DNA from: Flammeovirgaceae bacterium UBA7330 | Lineage (GTDB): Bacteria; Bacteroidota; Bacteroidia; Cytophagales; Cyclobacteriaceae | NCBI GenBank assembly: GCA_002471275.1 | Contig: DKPQ01000005.1 | Span: 124,001 to 188,000, forward strand | Direction of reading: 5' to 3' | Length of the DNA stretch: 64,000 nucleotides | Shown: piece after piece, positions 26,822 through 34,781 of the stretch | Layout of the letters: every line of letters starts with the position of its first letter | Numbering within the stretch: position 1 is the first letter of the stretch | Program-made: the position numbers and the translations under genes | The notes under the pieces: generated by a model | Told to the model about the DNA's origin: nothing | Seen by the model: only the letters and a program-made list of their open reading frames with translations | Database searches by the model: none

Positions 26822-27640
26822 TCAAAAAAGGGATGTTTGTGTCGTGGGTTTTGGATGAAATGTGCCGATGATAACGAACGGATTTTTTCCTGTATTATGG
26901 TGAAGCAAAGTAGTTCCAAGAAACAGATGAAGGTCTTTTGTTCGAGCAAAGTCATCTATATACTTTTTCCGAACATCTTCGCAGGCAAGCTGTTCATCAC
27001 CGCCATGTCTTTTAAGTGAATTCCAAAAAAGCTGACCTATCTCCCAGTCCTCAATCATCATTTTGCTAGCTGTGCCATCGATATCCTTAATTCTATAGGA
27101 GAATTTATAGGGTAGCTTTTTCACAACCTGAAACTTGCCCTCGCTATCTGTAGTTTCAAACAGATTTAGTTGATTTAGTTTATTCCGTTTTTCCTTGCTC
27201 CACTCCCGATCTACCTCCTTTATTTCAAGTCCAATAATCTCGGAAGGTTTGAACACTGCCAGAGAAGTTCCTATATTTTTATCCTTAGCTTCATCAATTA
27301 ATTTGTTAAGACTCGAATAAACTTTGTTTAGGACAAACTTCCTTCTTTCCTTCCAGTCATCTCCATCGGGCTTAATTTCTCCAGTTATTTTAATTTCAGT
27401 ATCGTGACTAATAGGGCGATAACTCTCTTTTCTAAAATCACTAGTGTTCTTGACCAGATCGATTTCTACCCATTGATACTTCGAATACTGCTGGCTATAT
27501 TTCTTTTTCCTGAATTGAACAGGATAAATTCTGATCCACGAACCATCTTCTCTGAATCCAGCAGTGCAAACAAGTTCTTCGTATTTAGCAGATATTGATG
27601 GGTAGGTTTTAACAGTGATTAATACTTTCTCTTTGGGCAT
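26822..27640 (-). CDS. Uncharacterised, possibly OB-fold protein paired with DUF488
   Basis: The 272-residue product starts at ATG 27640, whose A is shared with the TAA of the DUF488 gene (TAATG), so they are tightly coupled. The N-terminus has VLITVKTYPSISAKYEELVC and then GSWIRIYPVQFR, a beta-rich pattern. The C-terminus has HLFLGTTLLHHNTGKNPFVI then IGTFHPKP. The pattern suggests two small barrel domains, which I associate from memory with OB-type proteins found beside DUF488. There is no signal peptide or enzyme motif. Function unknown; nucleic-acid binding is a guess. Confidence 0.75.
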   Translation of the reverse strand: MPKEKVLITVKTYPSISAKYEELVCTAGFREDGSWIRIYPVQFRKKKYSQQYSKYQWVEIDLVKNTSDFRKESYRPISHDTEIKITGEIKPDGDDWKERRKFVLNKVYSSLNKLIDEAKDKNIGTSLAVFKPSEIIGLEIKEVDREWSKEKRNKLNQLNLFETTDSEGKFQVVKKLPYKFSYRIKDIDGTASKMMIEDWEIGQLFWNSLKRHGGDEQLACEDVRKKYIDDFARTKDLHLFLGTTLLHHNTGKNPFVIIGTFHPKPTTQTSLF

Positions 27641-28536
27641 TACAAGTTTTTTTGAGCAATATCCCATGCAGGCAATCGCTTAAGTGCCTCGGCTACACGA
27701 CTTCTATGGCACATACATGGTTCTTTCTCAAAACAAGTTATTGCAATTCTTTTATATTTCTCTTTTAACTTATAAATTTCTTCTAACTGAATATGATTTT
27801 CAACCAGCGTTGTTTTTTCGTATTCATCAAAAAGACGATTGTAGTCATGCATTGTTTTTAAGTCTGTACGCTTAGCAGAATCAATACCTAATTGTGGAAT
27901 GTGTTTGTAGGAGATTCCGACACTTTCACATGCTTTGTTCAGCTGACTCTTGGAAAACCCATATTTCATGCTAAGTGGATTCTTGCGAACATCACAAAGA
28001 AGTTTTACATCATTGATGATTAGTTTATTTAGGTAAGTTTCAAGGCTTATACCCTCGTATCCAATCGTAAAAAAAGCAGGTTGATTAAAACTTCGCTTTT
28101 GATTGTTTACTTGACCAAGTTCCTCTGATGTTAGTAGTCCCCCGGCTATTTGGCTCTTTGTAGCAAAATAAGGATACCTGACATACGTATATTTTACCAG
28201 GTCCCTTTGACTAAGCCCAGCGATCTCATTCTTTGTCTGTTTTATAGCTGCCTGATCCTCTTTTCTCAAGGAAGAAAAATAGACGTCATCGGTATTTAAA
28301 ATCCAATCAGAACCACGGCTTTTAGTCATATTGATGATAACATCCTTCTTTGAGAGTGTCGATAAATCCTGATTGGCCTGGAAGGAAAATGCACCATATT
28401 TGTATGGCACAAAATCGAAAGATTTGACTGATTGTTTTCGGGTAACCAATAAAAGAATTTTTTGAAGATTTGTGTGCGGCAAAACGCCTCCAAACTCCTC
28501 TAAAATTCCTAACAACAGTTTCCTTCGGTAGTACAT
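27640..28536 (-). CDS. DUF488 protein with extra N-terminal domain
   Basis: The 298-residue product has two parts. Residues 1-140 include NLQKILLLVTRK and DFVPYKYGAFSFQ, a pattern like the Panacea/SocA-type or YwgA-like helical domains. Residues 155-298 are DUF488: TIGYEG at 157-162, CDVRKNPLS near 181, a YKHIPQLGI stretch, and CFEKEPCMCHR at 268-278 with a Cys/His cluster. DUF488 is an ancient family without an agreed activity. It follows the ATPase gene by 142 bases and overlaps the next gene by one base. The base composition is visibly AT-richer than flanking genes. Confidence 0.85.
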   Translation of the reverse strand: MYYRRKLLLGILEEFGGVLPHTNLQKILLLVTRKQSVKSFDFVPYKYGAFSFQANQDLSTLSKKDVIINMTKSRGSDWILNTDDVYFSSLRKEDQAAIKQTKNEIAGLSQRDLVKYTYVRYPYFATKSQIAGGLLTSEELGQVNNQKRSFNQPAFFTIGYEGISLETYLNKLIINDVKLLCDVRKNPLSMKYGFSKSQLNKACESVGISYKHIPQLGIDSAKRTDLKTMHDYNRLFDEYEKTTLVENHIQLEEIYKLKEKYKRIAITCFEKEPCMCHRSRVAEALKRLPAWDIAQKNL

Positions 28537-28678
28537 AGTGTAAAGTTAGTAAAATGGAGGGTGGGGAAATATTCAAGCGATATTGAATAACCAAAAAAAG
28601 CTCAATGACACCTCATTTCAGAGTTTATCTTGACTAGTAGTTTGTATTTAATAGATTTAGCCTATTATAATATTAGTT

Positions 28679-30367
28679 TTAAAGTATTTCAATATCCATT
28701 GCCCATTCCATATCATCAATACGAGATGGATAAAACCTAAACCTCTTACCAAATTGAATTGGCTTATTTTGATCTTGTTCAATGATGAACCTCTTCGCAA
28801 AAAAATAAGTCTTACCATCGTCACCCTTAATAAAACCAGAATCACCCCGTACATATTCCAAATCACCTTCTACTTTTCCAGGAACGTTGGCATGACTTAC
28901 CAACTCATCATTAATTGTTGCGACTCTTGAAATCCATGTTCCACTAGAAAGTGATCTAGCTCTATCAATTTTTTCAGAGTTAGCCAACCTATGTGTCGGT
29001 ATGTTATGATTCACACAAAATGAATAGTCAAATGCATAGATAGTTCCTTTCCTACCGCTTCCCGCCTCTACAATTTTAAGAACGTTGTATTCTTTTGATT
29101 TTGCTACATATTTATAAAGTACCGGAGCTTTATATGGAAACTGAAATTTGAAAGTACTTCTGCTTCTACAAACTATTGCTATTCCATTTAAGAATTCTTT
29201 TTCAGGTTCTAAAAACAGGTTTTCGTGACTTTGTGAATGTTTCTTAAGTGCTGAGTCAACGTGTTCATCTGTTATTATCACATTCTCCTTATCCCTTTGA
29301 AGCTCTTGGCAGGAAAGGTCGAGAAGGTGAATAATTCTTCTAAGATTTCCATCCGAAGCATTTATTAGTTGTTCCAATGAATCGCCCATATTATTTGGGA
29401 AAATGACGAAAAGATCTTGAGGTTCCGGATTTATTGCCCCAGCTTGAGTGAGATATGCCTTAATTATATTTAAAGTTCTAGATCTTAGAGATTCATACCC
29501 ATTCTCATCATAAATGTTTTCTTCTAACATAACAACATCTCCATATCTAGTTTCCGACAAAACATCAGAATAAGTATGTGGATAAACAGCCACTTTTGTA
29601 CGTAAATATGGTGCTGTTCTAAATTGATTCATCAAAACTTCAAAAAGTGAATCACCATCTTCATTCTTAAAAAAGGATTTGTCTAAAGAACTTGCCTCAT
29701 CAATCAAGAGAATTATTTTGCCATTTACATCTTCGAGTAAATTTTTATATGCCTTTTCAATATCCCCAATACCTGGATCAGTCTTTTTCTTAATTTCTAC
29801 TCCTTCATTTTTTGTAAACTCAAGTCCTGCATCTAAAAATTCTAGTTTAAGTTTACCATTGGCACTCAATTGATAGTCTAATTTTTCAATGTACTCATCA
29901 GCCCCTAACTTTAGTAATTGTTTCCTTGTGGTATTAATTTTGGAAGTAAATAAAATATCCTCTGGAATGTTTTTTAAGCCTGAATGAATACGAGCCATAT
30001 ATTTTGCATCTTGTAGATGAATATATACTTGGGTAATTCCCTCTACAATTCTTTTTATTATTGCTCTATAAATTTCATCGGCCGATTTAAGGTGTTGAAA
30101 ATCATTTAACCTTATAAAAACAGGTAAGTAAACCTGATCATCATCTACTAGACTAGGAACTATGTTGTATAAATGAAAGGCATAGTTTGCTTTTAAATAC
30201 ATAGTTTTACCTGATCCCATTTTGCCTTTTATTATTGAATTTTCATATTCAAAAGGATTAAAAACTTCATCAAAAGGACTTACAAAAAGGTTTAATATTT
30301 CATCTAAGCCGAATTCATCAGCATTTCTAGTTTTGAATGGTCTTTTTGAAAGTATTGATTTGTCCAT
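28679..30367 (-). CDS. P-loop ATPase with cold-shock-like C-terminal domain
   Basis: This 562-residue protein has Walker A GKMGSGKT at 48-55, Walker B KIILLIDE at 217-224, and a GNLRRIIHLL stretch near 340-349 that looks like an AAA+ sensor 2. A region at about 385-460 could be a winged helix. The last 65 residues, with GDSGFIKGDDGKTYFF and KRFRFYP, resemble a cold-shock OB domain that binds RNA or single-stranded DNA. No family name is certain. The strong AT bias suggests horizontal acquisition. It heads the three-gene minus-strand island. Confidence 0.85.
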   Translation of the reverse strand: MDKSILSKRPFKTRNADEFGLDEILNLFVSPFDEVFNPFEYENSIIKGKMGSGKTMYLKANYAFHLYNIVPSLVDDDQVYLPVFIRLNDFQHLKSADEIYRAIIKRIVEGITQVYIHLQDAKYMARIHSGLKNIPEDILFTSKINTTRKQLLKLGADEYIEKLDYQLSANGKLKLEFLDAGLEFTKNEGVEIKKKTDPGIGDIEKAYKNLLEDVNGKIILLIDEASSLDKSFFKNEDGDSLFEVLMNQFRTAPYLRTKVAVYPHTYSDVLSETRYGDVVMLEENIYDENGYESLRSRTLNIIKAYLTQAGAINPEPQDLFVIFPNNMGDSLEQLINASDGNLRRIIHLLDLSCQELQRDKENVIITDEHVDSALKKHSQSHENLFLEPEKEFLNGIAIVCRSRSTFKFQFPYKAPVLYKYVAKSKEYNVLKIVEAGSGRKGTIYAFDYSFCVNHNIPTHRLANSEKIDRARSLSSGTWISRVATINDELVSHANVPGKVEGDLEYVRGDSGFIKGDDGKTYFFAKRFIIEQDQNKPIQFGKRFRFYPSRIDDMEWAMDIEIL

Positions 30368-30383
30368 TTAATTATATAATTAA
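30368..30383. promoter_or_regulatory. Perfect 16-base palindrome abutting the ATPase start codon
   Basis: TTAATTATATAATTAA reads the same on both strands and ends exactly where the ATG of the ATPase gene begins (30367). Its symmetry and position suggest an operator or translation-control site for autoregulation. AT-richness means chance cannot be excluded. Confidence 0.45.
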
Positions 30384-30413
30384 GTGAAAAGCACTAAATT
30401 GGTAAACAACCCT

Positions 30414-30436
30414 GTGTTAAATCTAACACCTTTTTT
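30414..30436 (+). other. Hairpin followed by T run between divergent genes
   Basis: GTGTTA, loop AATC and TAACAC form a perfect six-pair stem followed by C and six T. It looks like a weak rho-independent terminator or attenuator on the plus strand, 50 bases before the cytochrome gene. With only two G-C pairs, its strength is doubtful. Confidence 0.35.
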
Positions 30437-30473
30437 GCTGGCTACCGCAAGCAGGTTAGCAGCTTACATCACT

Positions 30474-30481
30474 TATCTTTG
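30474..30481 (+). promoter_or_regulatory. Putative -7 box of the DUF1549/DUF1553 cytochrome gene
   Basis: TATCTTTG fits TAnnTTTG and ends five bases before the ATG at 30487. A start site at or near the ATG would yield a nearly leaderless mRNA. No TTTG was found at the -33 distance. Confidence 0.3.
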
Positions 30482-30486
30482 TTATT

Positions 30487-33330
30487 ATGGACATTAACCC
30501 CCTTTGGATCTTTCAACTAATCGGTCGGCTTCACCCCATGATCGTCCACTTTCCCATTGGACTGATCTTCGTTGCCCTGCTCCTTGAGATGCTCACATAT
30601 CGTGGCAAGCAGGGACTGCGTGAAGGCATTTCCTGGCTGATAAATCTGGGTGCGCTCTCTGCCGTTGTCGCTTCGATCATGGGCATCCTGCTCATCAATT
30701 TCGATAGCTACGGAGGCGACCTCGTCCTTAACCACCAGATCGCCGGACTCCTCACCACACTCTTTTCGATCATCACAGCCATCCTTCTCTGTAGAGCGAA
30801 AAAAGCACCCAACCCGAACTTTCTCCCATATAGAATATCGCTGATCCTCACCACGATCATCCTAACAGTGGCCGGACATCTGGGTGCCAGCCTCACGCAT
30901 GGCGACGATTTCCTTACTGAGCTGCTCCCCTGGAAGGGCACAAACTATGACAGCTCCAAAACCAGTGCCTTACTCGCAGAGGTCAGCCAACAGGACTCTG
31001 TCTCCATCCGCCAATTAGACCGGATCAGCCTGGAGGTTAGGGCACTTTTTGCGCACAATTGCTATCAGTGCCACAGTGAAGAAAAGCAAAAAGGAGAGCT
31101 GGTGCTGGACTCAAAAGAAGGTGTTTTTGCTGGGGGAGAATCGGGCCCGATGTTCATCATTGGGGACGCCCAAAACAGTGAAATTATCCGAAGGATCACA
31201 TTACCAAAAAATCACGATGAAGTGATGCCGAAAAAAGGCAACATCCTTTCTACTGACGAAGTAAACCTGATCAGCTGGTGGATCGATAACGGGGCTCACT
31301 GGGTAGACGGAGATATCAAGATTTTCCCAGAAGCACCGCTGGCACTTACCAAACCTGAACTACCTCCTGCTGATGGCTCTATGCAACATCCCATTGATCG
31401 ACTCATAAATGCCTATTTTGAAAAGAATGGGATCTCCTGGCCAGAAGTTGTCGACGACAGGAAATTTATTCAAAGGGCCTACCTGGACATCATTGGATTA
31501 TTGCCGACACCTGCACAAATCCAAAAGTTTGAAGGAGACATTGATCCGAACAAAAGAACGAAGTTGATACAATCTCTTCTCAGCGATGATCACAATTATA
31601 CACAGCACTGGATCAGCTTTTGGAATGACATCCTGAGAAATGACTATTCCGGAACCGGGTTTATTACGGGTGGTCGCAAGCAGATCACAGACTGGCTTTA
31701 CACCTCCCTGCTGGAAAATAAACCTTACCACCAGATGGTGAAAGAGCTGACCAATCCCACCGAAGAATCAGAAGGATTCATCAAAGGGATCCAGTGGCGT
31801 GGTGCTGTGAATGCCAGCCAGACCACTTCGATGCAGGCAGCCCAAAACATTGGTCAATCCCTGATGGGTATGAATGTGAAGTGTGCTTCCTGTCACAACA
31901 GTTTCGTGAGTAACCTCTCCCTGGCACAGACCTATGCCTTCGCCAACATTTTCTCCGATACTACACTGGAACTGTATCGCTGCGACAAACCCACCGGCAA
32001 GATGGCCCAGACAGAGTTTATCTATTCTGAACTAGGTTCCGTGGAAGCAGAAACCATTAAGGAAAGATTGAAATTACTTTCCGAGGTGATCATCAAACCG
32101 GAAAATGGTCGGCTTTATCGTACCATTGTCAACCGTATCTGGGAGCGACTTAATGGCCGGGGTATCGTAGAGCCTCTGGACGAAATGGACAATGAACCCT
32201 GGAACGGGGATTTGCTCGACTGGTTGGCCAGCGACTTCATTGCCCATGATTACGACCTGAAATACCTGATTGAAAACATCATGACCTCTCGTGCTTACCA
32301 GCTGCCGGGTGTTGGGTACAAAGATCCACAGGCGATCAAGACGGAAAGATATGTGTATAAGGGACCTGTCATCCGCAGACTGACTGCAGAGCAGTTTACC
32401 GATGCAGTGAGCCAGGTGATCACCCCCGTTTATCATGCCTTAGCTTTTGACCCTTCTGACGAAGACCAGGACTTCTCAAGGGTCTGGCATCGGGAAATAG
32501 AATTCGACCGGGATGTGCTGCCCAAGCCGGGGAAAAGATATTTCAGAAAGTCATTCAACGTCCCCAACAAGGATCTGGAATCCGCACAGGTTCTGATTTC
32601 CGTCGACCATGCTTACACACTCTATATCAATGAGCAGGTGGTTCTTTCCGGAAACGATTGGAAGAAGATTGGCAAAGCTCATGTTGATGACCTGATTACA
32701 AAAGGAGAAAATATCATTGCGGTTGAGGGGGAAAATGAAGGGCCCATCCCGAATCCGGCAGGGATTCTTTTCCGGCTGAAGCTGGACTATTCCGATGGGA
32801 CCTCAGATACCATTGCATCAGACAGAAACTGGATCAGTACAAAAGAAGTATCATCAGATGCCTGGAAGAAATTAGCTTTTGATGACTCCTCATGGGAGGA
32901 AGTGAGGAGATTCGGCACCAGTGCCTGGGGTAAAATGGTCAACTTTACCTTTGACGAGAATGGTGACAAGTTTGCCCGTGCATCCCTGGTCCAGCTTGAT
33001 CCGTTTCTCAAAGCACTAGGCAGACCCACAAGGGAAAATGTGGCTACAACACGTGAAGAGCAGGCCTCTTTACTGCAGGCCCTTGAATTGACAAATGGCG
33101 AGTTCTTCAATAATTTGCTTGAGGAGGGTGCGAAAAAATGGCTTGCTGAATATCATTCGGATCCAAAAGTGATCGCGGATAGTTTATACTTAAAGTGCCT
33201 TGGGCGCTTACCAAGCGATACAGAACAAAAGGTGATTCTTTCAGCTTTGGGAGACACGCCCGATGAGGCAGCCATACAGGACCTTTTTTGGGCCACTTTA
33301 CTATTACCGGAATTTCAATTTATCAACTAG
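30487..33330 (+). CDS. Planctomycete-type cytochrome c protein with DUF1549/DUF1553 and membrane module
   Basis: The 947-residue product begins with a membrane module of four helices (1-150), with His16, His21, His83, His131 and His138. A c-type haem domain (PSCyt1-like) has CYQCH at 192-196 with a likely Met ligand in EVMPKKG. DUF1549 (about 300-480) follows, including a second CASCH at 466-470. DUF1553 comes next, with RLYRTIVNRIWERLNGRGIV at about 540. A galactose-binding-like beta-sandwich (about 680-820) is inserted before the C-terminal part. Function unknown; redox chemistry on a secreted or polymeric substrate is inferred. It is paired with the DUF1501 gene five bases downstream. Confidence 0.88.
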   Translation: MDINPLWIFQLIGRLHPMIVHFPIGLIFVALLLEMLTYRGKQGLREGISWLINLGALSAVVASIMGILLINFDSYGGDLVLNHQIAGLLTTLFSIITAILLCRAKKAPNPNFLPYRISLILTTIILTVAGHLGASLTHGDDFLTELLPWKGTNYDSSKTSALLAEVSQQDSVSIRQLDRISLEVRALFAHNCYQCHSEEKQKGELVLDSKEGVFAGGESGPMFIIGDAQNSEIIRRITLPKNHDEVMPKKGNILSTDEVNLISWWIDNGAHWVDGDIKIFPEAPLALTKPELPPADGSMQHPIDRLINAYFEKNGISWPEVVDDRKFIQRAYLDIIGLLPTPAQIQKFEGDIDPNKRTKLIQSLLSDDHNYTQHWISFWNDILRNDYSGTGFITGGRKQITDWLYTSLLENKPYHQMVKELTNPTEESEGFIKGIQWRGAVNASQTTSMQAAQNIGQSLMGMNVKCASCHNSFVSNLSLAQTYAFANIFSDTTLELYRCDKPTGKMAQTEFIYSELGSVEAETIKERLKLLSEVIIKPENGRLYRTIVNRIWERLNGRGIVEPLDEMDNEPWNGDLLDWLASDFIAHDYDLKYLIENIMTSRAYQLPGVGYKDPQAIKTERYVYKGPVIRRLTAEQFTDAVSQVITPVYHALAFDPSDEDQDFSRVWHREIEFDRDVLPKPGKRYFRKSFNVPNKDLESAQVLISVDHAYTLYINEQVVLSGNDWKKIGKAHVDDLITKGENIIAVEGENEGPIPNPAGILFRLKLDYSDGTSDTIASDRNWISTKEVSSDAWKKLAFDDSSWEEVRRFGTSAWGKMVNFTFDENGDKFARASLVQLDPFLKALGRPTRENVATTREEQASLLQALELTNGEFFNNLLEEGAKKWLAEYHSDPKVIADSLYLKCLGRLPSDTEQKVILSALGDTPDEAAIQDLFWATLLLPEFQFIN

Positions 33331-33335
33331 TAATC

Positions 33336-34781
33336 ATGAGATCAAACATTGAAATACAAAGAAGAGAGTTTATTAAGAAAATGGGAATGGCATCCGCCGC
33401 AGCCATGTCGGCATCGATTCCCGCCAGTAGCTTTCTATCTTCCTGCTCCGGGCCAAAGATCCCATCAACCGCCGATTCTGTGATCCTGCTGTGGATGGCC
33501 GGCGGTATGGCCCATACTGAGACTTTTGACCCTAAGGCTTACACTCCCTTTACCAAAGGTGTTGAGAGTAAAAGGGTTTTGAGCACATTTCCAAAAGTTC
33601 CCACTGCCGTCGATGGTTTGTATTTCTCTGAAGGGCTGGAGTCTGTCGGAAGTGTGATGGATCGTGGAGCCATCATCCGGTCATACCGCTCAGCCGACCT
33701 GGGCCATATCCTTCACACCCGGCATCAATACCACTGGCATACCTGCTATGAGCCTCCTCAATCTGTGCAAATGCCTCACATCGGGGCGTGGATTGCCAAA
33801 GAACTAGGACCCAAAAATGACGTGATACCACCTTTCATCGCATTAGGGCAAAGATTTACAGTGGGTGAAGCCGAAGAATTAAAAGCCTTTCACTCAGCAG
33901 GATTCCTGGGAGGTGAATATGGTCCTTTTCTGATTCCGGATCCATCTGCAGGGATGCAAAGTGTGCGTCCTCCTCAGGGGATGGACATCAATAGGTTCGA
34001 AGCCCGAAACAAACTCTACAAAGAGCTGACCAACAAAAGCCCGATGGGTGATCTGGGAAGTGATTACCAGAAGGAATCTCTGATCCGGTCTATGGAACAG
34101 TCTTACAGGCTCCTCAACTCTCCGGAAGTCAAAGCCTTTGATCTGGGGGATGAACCGGAAAAGAAATACGAACAATACAATACCGGTCGCTTTGGGCTCG
34201 GCTGTCTCATGGCGAAGCGACTTGTACAGCACGGGGCAAGGTTTATCAGTGTATCCACAGAATATGAACCCTTCCTGGGTTGGGATACCCACGAAAACGG
34301 TCACTTACGTGCCAAAGGAATGAAACAGCTGATCGACAGACCCATCGCCCAGCTGATCAAAGACCTGGAGGAAAGTGGTCACCTGGATCGAACGTTGATC
34401 ATCCTGGCCAGCGAATTTAGCCGGGATGCGATCCTGGAAGGACGACCTGGCGAAAAAGTAAAAGATCAGGTCAACCAACCTGATGTCATTGAAGATGAAA
34501 AATTCTATGGTATGCACCGCCACTTTACCGATGGTGCTTCCATCCTGATGTGGGGTGGAGGCATCGAAAAGGGACTCGTCTTCGGAAAAACCGCCGAAGA
34601 AAGACCCTGCTCATCCATTGAAGATACCGTGGTCATTGACCAGATCCATCAATCGATCTATCATGCACTGGGAATTCCTCCGGAAACACATTACACCATC
34701 GAGGGAAGGCCGGTTTATACCACTCCCGATGGAAATGGTGAAGCTATTATGCGGTTGTTTGGAAAAGACACTACTGTTTAA
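33336..34781 (+). CDS. DUF1501 secreted protein
   Basis: From ATG 33336 the 481-residue product has a twin-arginine-type signal (RREFIKKMG, residues 9-17), a hydrophobic stretch and a possible lipobox FLSSC at Cys37. The mature part matches the DUF1501 family, which is related to the alkaline-phosphatase/sulfatase fold, with LLWMAGGMAHTETFDPK near the start, GWDTHENGH, and ILASEFSRD. DUF1501 proteins usually sit next to DUF1549/DUF1553 cytochromes, as here. The activity is unknown. The gene ends convergent with a sulfatase gene, sharing four bases. Confidence 0.88.
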   Translation: MRSNIEIQRREFIKKMGMASAAAMSASIPASSFLSSCSGPKIPSTADSVILLWMAGGMAHTETFDPKAYTPFTKGVESKRVLSTFPKVPTAVDGLYFSEGLESVGSVMDRGAIIRSYRSADLGHILHTRHQYHWHTCYEPPQSVQMPHIGAWIAKELGPKNDVIPPFIALGQRFTVGEAEELKAFHSAGFLGGEYGPFLIPDPSAGMQSVRPPQGMDINRFEARNKLYKELTNKSPMGDLGSDYQKESLIRSMEQSYRLLNSPEVKAFDLGDEPEKKYEQYNTGRFGLGCLMAKRLVQHGARFISVSTEYEPFLGWDTHENGHLRAKGMKQLIDRPIAQLIKDLEESGHLDRTLIILASEFSRDAILEGRPGEKVKDQVNQPDVIEDEKFYGMHRHFTDGASILMWGGGIEKGLVFGKTAEERPCSSIEDTVVIDQIHQSIYHALGIPPETHYTIEGRPVYTTPDGNGEAIMRLFGKDTTV

